Shown: piece by piece, positions 1 to 11,509 of the stretch | How positions within the stretch are numbered: the first letter of the stretch is position 1 | Layout of the letters: each line of letters begins with the position of its first letter | Translations under genes and position numbers: made by a program | NCBI GenBank assembly: GCA_037043455.1 | Contig: JAWPHD010011020.1 | Coordinates: 23,613 to 87,612, forward strand | Reading direction: 5' to 3' | DNA from: Cyrtodaria siliqua | Taxonomy: Eukaryota > Mollusca > Bivalvia > Adapedonta > Hiatellidae | DNA length: 64,000 nucleotides | Notes under the pieces: generated by a model | Database searches by the model: none | Told to the model about the DNA's origin: nothing | Seen by the model: the letters and a program-made list of their open reading frames with translations, nothing else

Positions 1-370
1 TGTTATACATCATATGGATGAGGCTATCTCTATTGTGTTATACATTATATGGATGAGGCTATCTCTATTGTGTTATACATCATATGGATGAGGCTATCTC
101 TATTGTGTTATACATTATATGGATGAGGCTATCTCTATTGTGTTATACATCATATGGATGAGGCTATCTCTATTGTGTTATACATTATCTGGATGCGGCT
201 GTCTATATTCCGTTATACATTATATGGATGAGGCTATCCCTATTGCGTTATACATTATCTGTATGAGAATATCTCTATTGTGCTATACATTATCTAGCTA
301 TATTGGCTAGCTATATTACGTTATACATTACCTGGATGAGGCTATCTCTATTGTGTTATAAATTATGTGT
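1..370. repeat. 35-bp tandem array, left end of duplicated block copy A
   Basis: The unit begins tgttatacatcatatggatg and continues aggctatctctattg, 35 bp in all. The first units are nearly identical, alternating catatgg and tatatgg. Toward 200-370 the units decay (ctggatgcgg, gtatgagaat, ctagctatattgg). The array runs off the window's left edge, so its full length is unknown. The same array with the same decayed units in the same order lies at 17195-17590. Translations across it are repeat artefacts. Confidence 0.95.
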
Positions 371-541
371 AATAGGCTATATCTATTGCCGAAAATTCTG
401 GATCCTGATTCAAGGCCTACTTTCAGTAATGTGAGGTGAAGCACCTTAGGATATTGTAGAAAGAACTTCACCAGAGTCTGCAGGATTTGTAAACTGCAGC
501 CAAGTATTCGAAATCCGTAAGTGCAACCTCCACATTTTGCT

Positions 542-645
542 GTGTGTGTGTGTGTGTGTGTGTGTAGTTCTAAGGTTTATAGTCCCTCCGCCAACGAACA
601 CGTCAAGGTATACCTGACGCGATGGGCACAATAGAGTCTGGACTT
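542..645 (-). mobile_element. Short (CA)n-tailed SINE-like element
   Basis: Read on the minus strand it starts near aaagtccagactctattgtg, passes cgtcaggtatacctgacg, and ends in a CA dinucleotide run. It is missing at the homologous position of copy B (near 17880). It is flanked by a near-perfect 13-bp target-site duplication, tccacattttgct and tccacattttact (529-541 and 646-658). A second copy of the family is at 57607-57703. A (CA)n tail with a target-site duplication suggests a short retroposon. No clear A/B box is visible, so the family is unnamed. Confidence 0.75.
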
Positions 646-1389
646 TCCACATTTTACTAAAATGACACAGAGTCTTTCCTTCTGAAACATTTCGAACACT
701 TTACATTCCATTTCTAGTAATTGTGCATGCTAACATAAACATAATACGTGATGATATCTAAAACATGTTTTATAAGTATGATATTCATTCTGGCTTCTTT
801 ATGTTTGTCCTGAACGACCAACTGTTGTATCTTTTATTTTTAAGCTATGGGATTCTGACAACACATTTCTTTATGTAGTTTGTATTGTGCAAAGTTACGT
901 TTCGTACTACCTGGTAAGAACTTTTCCGTGTTTTGTGTTATGCACATATCTTCATTTTATGTTGTGCTGCAATTCTTTCGGATGGCAGGAGGTATACAGT
1001 ACTGGTTCTACCCAGGAAAAATGGAGAGGTCTGACTCTACAACAAAAAAAGAATTGACCGTCATATAGGGCCTGAAATGTGTTAAAAAATACGTAAAACA
1101 CCATTCAAACGAACAAAATTAATATGTTTTACTTCAATACAATTAACGTCTGTTCTTGTTTGGAATGACATTGCCTATTTAAGTCTCCTCCTCAAACTGT
1201 TTTTCCTCTCTTTACTTCAGTCTTGGTTGTCTCATTTTCAAAACATTTCAACGATCACTTTACTATTACATTCCTTTGAACAGGCATTCTCAAATATAGG
1301 TACAGGGTTCACCGTACTTTGTTATCATTGTTCCACCTAACGATTTGCACGTGAAATACATTTTGAAATGGCACATTCCAGGAAAAGTA
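646..1389. other. Duplicated non-coding sequence without recognisable gene
   Basis: AT-rich sequence shared with copy B (17876-18840). Copy A keeps about 48 bp (roughly 690-740) that copy B lacks. No domain, RNA gene or element terminus was recognised. Small open frames such as 880-1068 survive in both copies only because the duplication is recent. Confidence 0.6.
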
Positions 1390-2110
1390 GATATACAAGT
1401 CGAACAGGAAACGTGGCATTCATCGACCAGAGTCAACCAAAAGTACGCATAGAAACAAACAACAATTTTAAAGATGACTAAAAGGCAAAACACGACAACA
1501 CAAACACAAAAGAGTTGGCAATAGTGCTACCGCCTTGGAACGGTCAGTGGCAAAAATGGCCGCTGGGAGTTTAAACCAGGCTCTAGGGTATACCAAGCTT
1601 CATGCTTACCCTACTGTCAACCCAATACAATGGGACAGTGTAAATAAAGAAATCCTCGCCATGAACTATTCCCTAACCAACAAGGCAGCATTAATAGGCA
1701 ATAAAAGTAAAACACAAAGATTCTCGTGTATATATAAATACAAAAAACAATAGCCTAGAAAGCCACAAAGAAGGTACTCAATGACTTGGCAGAAGCCAGA
1801 GCAACAAGAGAATAACCATTCAAACAAACAAATATGTCATCAAAACGTTTAACGGTAAATGTGTCATTTACTAACGGCGTTAATAATCGCATAGACGCCG
1901 AAAAAATACCAATGTATGCTTATATTTACAGTAGTTTTGCCCTCGTTATAATACCAACAGTGACGTGCCTTGAGAGAATGATAATGATAAAAAAAATGCT
2001 ATGAACTATTACCGTAAGTGTATTGTCTGACAGTGGAATATACATTTCCTATTGAGACACATTGGATGCGTGCGCAGAAACTTCGCCTTTTTATTTAGAC
2101 ATAGTGGATG
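1390..2110 (+). repeat. Left arm of internal inverted repeat, copy A
   Basis: The reverse complement of this segment aligns with 8690-9535. Examples are tttatttacactgtccc, cctggtttaaa, ccaaggcggtagc, gtttcctgttcgact and tatatctactttt, all in matching order. Similarity is clear in 1390-1830 and weak inward of 1900. Copy B has the same pair (about 18840-19880 and 21790-22640). The arms look far more diverged from each other than copy A is from copy B, so the inverted repeat predates the block duplication. Confidence 0.8.
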
Positions 2111-3358
2111 AGTGTGACGTATTGAGAGACATTCTATGCATGCGCTGTGGTTAAACCTGCTCTAAAATTGAACAGAAAGTATCAAGTAAATGTAAATATT
2201 ACACTGGTTATGCAGTATTAACATTTGTTTACCTGATGTGAGAGCCAAATGATATTACATATATTTCAAGCAGGGTGTATGGGAATATTCCAGCCTGTTT
2301 AATTTCATTTCACCCTGAGCCGAAGGCGTGTTTGATTTCATTTACCCTGAGCCGAAGGGGTGAAATGAAATCAAAAGCTGGAAAACTTACATTCACCCTG
2401 CATGAAATCTGTGTAACAAGTTTATCGCCATTTCCGAGCAATTTTGATAGATATAATTGCATTTATAATAAACAAATATTATTTTTCTTAGATTATAAAA
2501 CAGCTTTTACGCGGGTCATGCGTTTTTTTCTGTTCGAGGAAAGATTAACAAAACATGAGCTTATATCGAATCAAACAAGCATTCTGACATATTCTTTAAA
2601 CGGTATGATTGATAAATATTACATGTTTAATTTGAATTGAAAGCAAAAACATTGTTGAATGGACGGATTTGTAAATGTATCATCTGTTATTGCGGCTGGA
2701 TAAATATTGGAAATAAATTAATAAGAACAGCAACCATGATAAAACAGCATAGAGTAGAATTCATAGAAAAATAATGTTGGATCGGGAGTTTCTTAGTATT
2801 TGTATTACTGGTCGCTGGCGAGTAATATTGTTTGGTACACATTGGCTCTTAACCAGTCAAATGCGGAGGATTTTTTTAAGAACTGGTGATACAGATCTAT
2901 ACATGCCATATTTATACAGATCATGACAATCAGTGGTTAGAATCAACCTTCAATAGTTTCTTAACACAAGCATATCTACCCACTTTGTGCGTATACAAAT
3001 TCGTAGTACATTAATACAAGTGATGAAAAAGGTATGTCTGATATTTTACAGATATGTCCAATAACACAAACAAGACGTTCCGACGAATTTAGAAAGCAGC
3101 GCCTAATTTCAGCGTAAAACCCGCTTTCCATGGAGCGTATTATTGGGGCGGTTTCAGCGCCGAATTTGCGCGTACAATGCGCGGATATTTCCTAGTTTAC
3201 GTCATTAAAGTTGGGGATTAATAGAGCTGGTGAGGAATCAACCGAGCTTATATGATTCATCAATGCCTGAGCACAAATATTTTCCTCTCCAGAAGAATAT
3301 TTGGAAGGAAATTGGCAAGGATGAGACGTGTATGAAATGTAAGTACACGGTCTCTGAG

Positions 3359-3480
3359 TCCTCCCCACTCTCTCGCCCTCGCTTACTCGCCCTCTCTCTC
3401 GCCCATTCTCTATATCTCTCTCTCTCTCTCTCTAAACATGAGTCTCTCCCCACCCCCTCTATTTCTCTTGCTCGCCCTCG
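3359..3480. repeat. CT-rich simple repeat
   Basis: Imperfect (CT)n / ctctcgccc run with a pure CT core around 3412-3432, inside the Harbinger-bearing segment. Opposite-strand translations are Arg/Glu runs and are not genes. Confidence 0.9.
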
Positions 3481-3867
3481 TTCCCTACACTAAAGAAATT
3501 GCCAATGAGTATACCCTATCCGGTTACAGTTCTCAACCGGATACTAGTAACGGTTACAAAATGCCGGTATTAATCGGTTCTGGGTTACTCCCCTTTCGTA
3601 CAGATACCGTTAAAATGTTCCCTCCTCCGTTCAGGGTAGATAATTTGTATATGTAAAGAAAGTCTTAAGAGACATAGGTAGATGACTACAGACAGACAGA
3701 CAGACACAATTTTCCATTATACTAGATTATCAGATCCGTTCATTATACCGAAGTCAAAAAAGATTAAATAGTAGGATTATATAGATCTGTAACCTATCTA
3801 ATTAATTGACAATGTGTAGATTTAGGTAGAACTAATCTTAATGTATTATATAATTAAACTTTTTCAG

Positions 3868-4593
3868 GGGAGCACTGGAAGAAAGTATGGAAACAAAAGC
3901 GTGATTCTTTTACGAAGAAAAGGAGAGAAATTGTGTTGTGTAAGAGCGGCTCTGCAGCCAAAACAATCAAGAAAGGTCCATTGTATGACCAGATGACATT
4001 TATGGTCGATCATGTGTCTGGACGAAGGTGACTTTTTATATTTCTACTATACTTAACAGCAAAAGAAACGCCCCAACAATGATTTGCAACTTACTGGATT
4101 CTTCAATATATTTTTTCTTGGTAAGTATAAATGAAACTGTTCCAGCTACAAAACTCATTAGATTGCTCTAACTATTTAACAGTAAGCATTCATTTCGCAG
4201 ACTACCAGAAGTGGAGTGTTTCTTGTGCTGTGTAGTATATATATTTGTTACATATTTCATGTACATAACATATTCCAACCATAAGCAATTATAAGACATT
4301 TTATTTCATAATAAGCTTAGCAAGTGATAATTTCGTAAGGGAAATGTAAACGATCCAACACTGCACATTATTATGCGGTCAATATCTTCACATGTGTAAA
4401 TACATGTATGGTTGATATAATCAAGCTTAACCCGACAGTTTATTCTGTATTCCAGTACAGCAATCTGGCAGAGGACAGCCTTGAAAGTCATTCAGAAGGG
4501 GAGCAGTCACGCAATAGTGACAATGAAATGGCGGAGGAAAGGGATGCAGAGACTTCAGATGAACCAGATACTGAAAGTATTTTACATTTTTGA
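3868..4593 (+). pseudogene. Harbinger MADF/Myb-like DNA-binding protein, exon remnants
   Basis: The stretch from 3868 to 4027 is open and encodes EHWKKVWKQKRDSFTKKRRE, then a segment with SGSAAKTIKK, PLYDQM and DHVSGRR. This is the layout of the C-terminal half of MADF/Myb-like proteins carried by Harbinger transposons, which bind DNA and help the transposase. Splice-like borders are visible: ttttttcag before 3868 and aag|gtgact at 4027. A second open stretch after tattccag (4456-4593) is acidic and Ser/Glu-rich (SNLAEDSLESHSEGEQ), typical of the linker after the MADF domain. A third candidate exon after gtttgtag (5633-5828) encodes a Ser/Thr-rich tail. The N-terminal half of the domain was not found, so this is probably a relic. 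Family call is solid; exon structure is inference. Confidence 0.7.
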
Positions 4594-4699
4594 TCCCCTC
4601 CGAACATATTGTTCTTACCATGGTAAAGGGTGTGCATTGAAGTATGTGGTAAACTTTTCTCTTATCTGTATTGCCTCACCCGTCCCTCTAGTGCCCAAC

Positions 4700-5547
4700 C
4701 TATATAACGGCTGAAGTCCTGCCTTTGCAACATATTGTGCAGCACAGTTGTTGCTTTAACAATGGCATGACAGCAATTTTAGTATGGTACACCCGCCATC
4801 TTTCCGATAAGATCCCAAATGCATTCTCTACAATTCTTCTTGCCCGACTATGACGGTAGTTGTAGACGTCTTGTTCCTCACTTGTGGTTTTTCCTGGGTA
4901 GGGCCTCATAATATGTCGTTGCAAAGGAAAAGTCTCGTCTGCAACTACCACATAGGGCATCTTCGGGTAGCTGCAGTGAATTTGGAGATGGCAGTGCTCT
5001 TCCCAAAGTGGATGTAGAATAAATACCACCATCAGATTGTTTCCCCGTAGGACTTTATATCAACATAGATGAATTTGTAATCAGCATCTACCAAAGCAAG
5101 CAGCCCACTGAAAATGTATGCTTGTAGTTGAAGTTCAGAGAACCACTGTTGGCACGGGCCTCATTTACTACGTGTTTTCCGTCTATGGAACCTATGCAAT
5201 GTGGATAGTCCCATCTTAGACTTTAGCTCAAGTATGCAAATTTCAATCACTAATATTTCTATAAGTTTACAGAATAAATGTTCATAACAAGCTGCTATGT
5301 ATAAATATGATGCATACTAATTAATAGCAACTTCTTACGAGTGTTTATCTTTGAAGGTTATGGAAATATTTGTGAACGAAATTTCAGTACTTGTGCTCAA
5401 GTCTAAGAATAATCTGAAGAATGCTTGGTGAATTCCAGGCCTGATAGCTTCGCAGACCTCTGGTACAATCCTGGACAAGGTGGTCAAGCCAACTCTGTAC
5501 TGTGAGGCCAAAGAAGTGTACATCTCACCTGTTGCCAGGAACCTGAA
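4700..5547 (-). pseudogene. PIF/Harbinger (HARBI1-like) transposase, broken
   Basis: Reading the minus strand from 5547, a tttcag acceptor precedes FLATGEMYTSLASQYRVG, the N-terminal helix region of HARBI1-like nucleases. After a gap, about 5215-5100 encodes WDYPHCIGSIDGKHV with the first catalytic Asp. The segment 5032-4700 encodes PYVVVADETFPLQRHIMRPY (second Asp) and then SRARRIVENAFGILSERWRV (the Glu). All three DDE residues remain, but in different frames: there are at least two frameshifts and stops between 5215 and 5030, and the C-terminus is short. Such enzymes cut and paste Harbinger DNA at TWA targets. It is convergent with the MADF remnant. Clearly non-functional as read. Confidence 0.9.
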
Positions 5548-6330
5548 AACATATTTATCTTATTAATGCTTTCATATATTAAACTTGTGTCATTTAAATA
5601 TGTTCAACATTTCTATAATTGTGTGTTTGTAGGTCCATCCTGCCGACATCGGTGTCCAGGCAAGTAACGGCAGTAACCTCTCAAAACAATTTTTCTCAGG
5701 AAAACATGACATCCAATGTGAGTGAGGCATCAGCATCATCATCTGCCACCATCCCGCGAAGATCGCCTTCTAGTAAAACGTGCGCACCTGCAACATTAAT
5801 CAAAGTACTGAAAGCACTGATGGACTAGGGGCTTTGGCAATTGAACAGTTATGTTGAGTGTATATGGTGTAAGTGCATTAATGAACATAAGTTCTGTGTT
5901 CTGTGTCGAATTTGGTTCTGTGTTGACAAAACTGGCGGAAAGCGTCTTCTTGAGTTCGAAGGGATCAGATTGTAATTATTAAATTCCGACGCTTGCACCG
6001 GATAGAAATATGGGCTGTATGAGTTATCCTTGTAGGAAAAATACATCTAATTTTATTATTGCTTATATATTTTTTTATTGTGGTATGTATTCCATCATTT
6101 ATTAATACGGAGCAATATTATTCATATATGTACAAAGTCGGATTCGAAAAAAATCTTCTCCACTCGATTAATAGTGATCGCGGGTCATGAAATCAACGCG
6201 TGATTAGTTCAATCTATTGCGTCTGAAATGCCGCTTCTACAGCGCAGTAATACAATTTGTAAATTCTGCAATTATAACATTTTGACGAATACTTTCTTTA
6301 AGATTGTCTCCATTAGGTGACGGATGTTCC

Positions 6331-6560
6331 ATTTTCCCGCTGATATCGCAAATGTTTACCTCTATTCTTTTTTGCTGAAAAATAACTACTTTTGCTCGGA
6401 AGCACTGGTCCTTTCGACATTAATATGCAAATGAGCTACTTTATCCCAGGTTTGCAAAGCTGGATGTACGGGGTCCAAACGGGGTGTGGTTGACTGTCCT
6501 CCTTGAATGCTACTTTCCCTGTCCGATCTTTTTATATTTTCTTTATAATATTTCGAGATA
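6331..6560 (+). repeat. About 200-bp local direct repeat (second copy 7848-8050)
   Basis: The segment beginning cattttcccgctgatatcgc, with tgctcggaagca, tcctttcgacattaatatgc and gcaaagctggat, recurs at 7848-8050 in the same orientation. The second copy lacks an internal stretch of roughly 60 bp. Copy B of the large block holds only one version (20210-20480). The duplication is thus specific to copy A, or one unit was lost from copy B. Confidence 0.85.
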
Positions 6561-7476
6561 AAATATATCATCTTGTTTCGTGTCTTAGTAGAAAAAAAGT
6601 ATAGGCCCAAACATCACATTCTGCAATTTTCTTTCCATTTCCCACAGCTTATTTACGATTTAGATGGTATTTGTCTGATCCGGAGAACTAGTTCTTCTCT
6701 ACCCGAGGCCAGGTCCCCTATGAATATGCATACAGTGAGTGGGATGTGTTATCTCTTTTATGCGAATGAACACCCAATCAAAATGACATCTGTTAGCGTA
6801 ATGATACATTTCGTCAGTGACGATCTGTTACGGCTTCTAGCGTGCTCGAATTTTGTCGCCTGCTAAGGACTAGGGCTTGAAAAGCCCCTAGTCCAAAATC
6901 ATTTATCTGGGAAGAGATATAACTCGAGGAATTGCCCTGGGATCTGCTGTTTACCAGTGAGTGTACCTGTTCATGAATATGAAAAATGTTTTCAAAAGTG
7001 GATTGCGCGGCTCAAAATGTGCGTTTCGGCTAAGGGGGAGTACTTTGAAGGAAATCGCAAAACAATTGATCAAAAATGATTATAGTATTCTAGTATCAAT
7101 ACCAATTGCATTATTTACGGAACACCCCTAGTATATTAAGGAAGTAAAGTATTTTATATAATTTACGCATTATATCAATTTCACTAGGTATATGTTTCAA
7201 AGATAATTTATCCTCTTCGCATGTTTCCTATTTGCAAGTCAAGCAGGATTTCCTCACTTATTCGTGTATATATGCAGATTCGCGTATGAAGATTCGCATG
7301 TATTATGAAATTTAAACAATATGTATTGTACAATATACAAGGCTTGTTTTTACATAGTGACAATATTACGCATCCAGATGGAAGCTATATGATTGTACAC
7401 TTCTGTTTCCTGATGATGTGACTACATGATGGTTGAAAGAATAGGTATTTTTAGTGTTTAACGACATTCTGTTTAA
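6560..7476. other. Non-coding sequence with a short hairpin
   Basis: No coding or element homology recognised. From about 6740 this sequence is replaced in copy B by a reverse-transcriptase fragment. A small stem-loop lies at 6867-6894: GGACTAGGGCTT pairs with AAGCCCCTAGTCC around a GAAA loop, with one bulged base. Confidence 0.6.
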
Positions 7477-7780
7477 AGGGACACACGGCAATCTTTATTT
7501 TTTAAAAACTCTCGGCGTCCCGCTAGTTTTTCTGCATAACTTGTATTTGTTTAACATTAATATTAATCATAAGAATAGTTTTAAGCCATTTGTTTTTGCA
7601 TATTATTAATTTTTGATATTATTGACCAATAATATATTAAAACTGATAGTGTAATAAGACAAAATAGTAAATATTTAAAATTTGATTTATTTAAATGTAA
7701 CCAGGGTAAAGCAAAAAATGATACTGGATATATAAATTGAGACAACCATTTCAAACAATTCAAGATTGCCGTGTGTCCCT
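7477..7780. mobile_element. 304-bp MITE with TTAA target duplication
   Basis: TTAA at 7473-7476 and 7781-7784 flanks perfect 19-bp inverted termini AGGGACACACGGCAATCTT / AAGATTGCCGTGTGTCCCT. The interior is AT-rich and non-coding. Subterminal sequence (ggcgtcccgctagtttttct, gcataacttg) recurs in the elements at 34280-34400 and 46211-47243, so this is a family. A TTAA duplication points to a piggyBac- or Kolobok-type transposase supplied in trans; which one is not determinable here. Confidence 0.92.
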
Positions 7781-8064
7781 TTAAAGCATTATGAAACCCT
7801 CTCCACACACACATACACATTAGAATATTTTATACAAACCACCCATTTTCCCGCTGATATCGCAAATGTTTACCTCTATTCTTTGTTTGCTGAAAAATAA
7901 CTACTTTTGCTCGGAAGCATAGGTCCTTTCGACATTAATATGCAAATGAGCTACTTTATCCGAGGTTTGCAAAGCTGGATATACGGGGTCCAAATGGGGT
8001 TTATAATATTTCGGGATAAAATATATCATCTTGTTCCTTGTATAGGCCCAAACATCACATATAA

Positions 8065-8265
8065 CGGTCCATCAACATATATGGTCATTTCGAGCCGCCC
8101 CAGAGAGAGGGGAATGGATACAGGAGAATCCGGGCATTCATCCCTACCCTTTACGAAAGGATCTCATGATTATTTAACGTGTTCGGTGTATAGCACCGAT
8201 ACACAGGACAGCCCGGTTTACGTCCCCATCCGACGGACGAGGCTAAGGAAATGTGTATTTCCCAA
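8065..8265 (-). mobile_element. SINE-like family 2 fragment
   Basis: Read on the minus strand it ends in a conserved 3' part (gggcggctcgaaatgacc ... gttgatggaccgtta). The same family, marked by tcgagccgccccagagagag and ggtttacgt-ccc-atcc, occurs at 21165-21380, 47780-48095, 61625-61945 and 62265-62400. In the fuller copies the 3' end is gttaaacaa followed by A/T-rich sequence, as in tRNA-derived SINEs. Copy A has lost the terminal gttaaacaac, which copy B keeps. Confidence 0.65.
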
Positions 8266-8689
8266 GAATCCAAGTGGGTCAGGCCACCCGGCTCCCAATG
8301 ATAACAATGATAATATGAAGAATACTCTTAACTTACACACATCGCAAGTCTCTGTTTGGCACCGATGGCTTCTCTCACTACTGTCTTTCTGCTGCTGATG
8401 GGGCCTAGAAATCCCAGTATTGCCTCCATTTGCTGGGGGGGGGACATCCTGAAGTGTCATGGTCCAGCTCCAGGTGTTTTAGCAAGTGGTAAAATGCTTC
8501 AAATATCTTCCTTCTTTTTATTATATCATGGATCAAAAACATGTTTTCTTTTGCCAAGCATTAATTTCTTCCTTATAATTAAAGTAAACAACATGTCGTC
8601 AAGATAAAGCTGTTCAAAATGTGCAGGTAGCAGTCTCAACTGAAGGTGCCTTCAAGACACAGCCATTTTGGTTTTGAATAAAATATGTA

Positions 8690-9535
8690 TTTCCGCGCAT
8701 GTGCTTTTACTAAATTCTGCACACACTGTCAGCGTCATGGAAATGGTTTTCTCTGCGCGCACGTGCTGACAAATGTAGCGCGGTAAAAGGTAGCGCGGTA
8801 AAAAAACGCTGGATGGAAAGAGGGCTTAAGAATCGATTTAAGGTTTATCAGTCGTTCTTTTTCCTTGGTCATAATCACATTCGTACACTCTTTATAAAAC
8901 TTGTTATAAAGTTTACCAAAATATGTTATGCCCCTATCATTTTGCAACGCACTGCATTTTTAGCGGTTGACCCATTTACAGATCGCCACTTTGTTTTCCG
9001 CTTTGATTGTGCGATGACAGGACAGATTGATGACGTCTACCTTAATCATCATAGGACGGTAGCGTTTGATCTTTGTCATAAATTGTGTCTTGTCATACCA
9101 TTAACGGTTTGTTCTCGTGTTGCTCTGGCTTCTGCAAGTCTTTGAGTACTTGTTTTGTGGCTTTCTAGACTGCTTTTTATATTATATATACCTGGTCATT
9201 TATGTGTTTTACTTATATTGCCATTTAATGCTGCCTTGTTTTAGACAGTATAACCTGGCGGGGATATCTTTATTTACACTGTCCCGTCTTATTGGGCTGA
9301 CAATAGGGTAAGAGTGAGGTTTGGTGCACACTAAAACCTGGTTTAAATCACCAGGGGCCTTTTCTGCCACAGACCATTCCAAGGCGGTAGCCTTATCATC
9401 AACCCTTTTATGTTTGTGATGTGATATCTTTCCTTTTATTCATCTTTGTATTTGTTGTTTGTTTTTGTTTGTGTTGTCTGTGGTCCTTGAAAGCTACATT
9501 TCCTGTTCGACTTTTATATCTACTTTTATAGCAAC
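8690..9535 (-). repeat. Right arm of internal inverted repeat, copy A
   Basis: Inverted partner of 1390-2110. The best-matched part is 9100-9535. It overlaps an open frame (8813-9145) also open in copy B, but that frame is shifted in copy A at 9131 (one missing C) and resembles no known protein. Confidence 0.8.
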
Positions 9536-10230
9536 AAACGTTCGATTCCGTACACCTTACTTTACCCAGTTATTGCCTCCACACTCTGAAATTGTCTTAA
9601 TTTTCGTTCAAGAAGAACAATAGCTATGTAACGCATGTTTAAATGTTGCTAATTTATTATCGAACTTTGCAGTAACCAAACATTCGATCAGATTTGGTTT
9701 CAATCCAAAACATTTCACTAAACAGACGAAGTGCGGCGGACAAAAAAAACACTGATACCAGCAGTTGCTGTTTTTGAATAATATAGACTGAACTGGGACT
9801 TTTCTCGCCCTTGTCCATTACAACCTCATATACAGCATGAACTAACTTTAAACATATGATTTAATTTTGTTATGAACATATATGTCCCTGTGTATATCAG
9901 TTAGAATCAGTACTGAAAAAGGAATCTCGGTTTGACCGAGTCTGTTCATGAGAATAAATATAAGATGAAACACCTCTCACGCCCTCTAGCCCCGGCTAAG
10001 CGCTATTTAAATATTACTGATGATCCCAAAATACCAGTAAGTACAGATTTATAGTTTACATTCAGAAAATGGTCAAATGCGTACATTAGCAGACGGACTA
10101 TTTAAATATTAGTGGGATAATGTAAACAATGCAAACTAACCGTTGACATTGCTATAACAGCGACACTGTTAAATGACTATTGACAATTCCATACTTTTGC
10201 CAACTAAGGTCTTGAATAGGACTGTATCTG
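9536..10230. other. Duplicated non-coding sequence
   Basis: Shared with copy B 22640-23350. It contains ctcacgccctctagccccgg at about 9976-9995, a module also found inside the MITE region at 46622 and 47158. A 120-codon frame on the minus strand of copy B is broken in copy A by runs of A of different length, so it is not coding. Confidence 0.6.
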
Positions 10231-10566
10231 TTAATACTAATATTTCGTCAGCCGTGACATTACGGGTGATACGAGGTATTTTGATGAAAGGTGCTGTAGT
10301 ATAATTGTGCTTTTTTTTTGCGGGATAGTTTCTTTAATACTAATATTTCGTCAGCCGTGACATTACGGGTGTACGGGTTAATACTAATATTTCGTCAGCC
10401 GTGACTTTACGGTTGATACACCCAGCCGTGACATTACGGGTGATACACCCGTACACCCGTAATGTCACGGCTGACGAAATATTAGTATTAACGAAATTAA
10501 CCCGCCAAAATAAAAGCACAATTACACTACAGCACCGTTTATTTTATCAAAATACCTCGTCGTCAG
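10231..10566. repeat. Long palindromic foldback element, copy A version
   Basis: After a direct repeat of the tip (10231-10272), 10272-10563 folds back on itself. The arm acgaggtattttgat ... tactaatatttcgtcagccg is mirrored by cggctgacgaaatattagta ... atcaaaatacctcgt. The module TCAGCCGTGACATTACGGGT appears five times in the two orientations. The homologous site in copy B (23352-23510) has only a short hairpin tip plus the right arm. Confidence 0.92.
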
Positions 10567-11509
10567 TAGGTTAAGAAACGGTGTACATCTGTTGTACAAT
10601 TTGGTTGTTGTTAGTGGGATAGCTCCTTTAACAGACAATCGTAACGCCATATAATAATATAATATATCAGGCATAGAGTTGTGAGACACATATACTAAGT
10701 CGGTTCTCGAGTTGTGTGCCGATACAAATTGGTTTGATTGTGTGATACATACACAAAATATAGTATGTCGGTGTTTGCGTTGTGATACACACAGATACTA
10801 TTCCGATGAATGGGCTACGTTTATGGTCAGCATATATTTTTTGTGAGTATTCAACTGCCAGCTACTGTATGTGGTTGGCTAATATGTATCTTGTAAATGA
10901 TTTGTCGGTCATTGTTGAATGTGAGTCCCAACATAAATAGCATGTGGACTATAGATATTTGTATTACAGCGATAGAGTGGTCAACATCTATAATATGTGT
11001 GTGGTTAGTATCTATATTATGAGAGAGGTCAATAGGTGAGGGGTCAATATCTATATTATATGTGCGAGTAAATCGACAGTAAAGGTGGTTAACATATTTA
11101 ATATATAGTGAACTTCACGTAAGTGTTCAACATTTATACTCAGTTGGAAAAGAACGTGGACATTGAGTTTTGTTTAGATTTAATTGTATAAAGTTTGTTT
11201 AGAATTAAATTGACAAATTTCAAAATTAATATGCCATATTTGGTACCAAAGTTTTTATCATTCCCTTGCGAATATCATGTTGTCATTTGTTTTTCAATAG
11301 GTCGAATCATTAAGGGACTTTCGCTTGATAAAGAGGATAGGGTGTAAAGTAAAACTTTCAAAGTGTCCAGTTTCTTTTGCAACTGAGTATATATTATGCG
11401 AGTGGTCAACATTTTTAGTATGGGTGTTGTCAGCAGCCATAGAACGAGAGTGGTCAACAATATATATATTATGAGAATGTTCAACATCGTTAGTGTGTCC
11501 GTGGTCAGC
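10567..11509. other. AT-rich tract with degenerate 'gtcaacat' repeats
   Basis: Contains irregular ggtcaacatctat / gtggtcaac motifs that grade into the regular 24-bp array. Copy B lacks about 10840-11540. The join lies at matching ggtca(g/a)cat sequences, consistent with a repeat-mediated deletion. Confidence 0.7.

Larger units (their letters stand above)
2281..6138. mobile_element. 3.86-kb Harbinger-bearing segment present only in copy A
   Basis: Copy B joins gcagggtgtat directly to cggattcgaa at 20020/20021. Copy A has 3858 bp between these two points. The segment carries two protein remnants in convergent orientation: a MADF/Myb-like DNA-binding exon on the plus strand and a PIF/Harbinger DDE transposase on the minus strand. 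This is the usual two-gene content of Harbinger elements. I could not identify terminal inverted repeats or a 3-bp target duplication at the outer joins. The segment may therefore be larger than the transposon itself, or copy B may carry a precise deletion. Confidence 0.8.

Noticed and set aside
2275..2640. 121-codon frame at the start of the Harbinger segment
   Set aside because: No resemblance to Harbinger proteins or any known domain. AT-rich with a repeated ccctgagccgaagg motif.
7907..8398. 163-codon frame
   Set aside because: It spans a local repeat and a SINE-like element; the copy B equivalent is interrupted.
8813..9145. 110-codon frame also present in copy B (21918-22274)
   Set aside because: Conservation is due to recent duplication, the frame is shifted by one base at the 3' end, and the region is an inverted-repeat arm matching 1390-2110.
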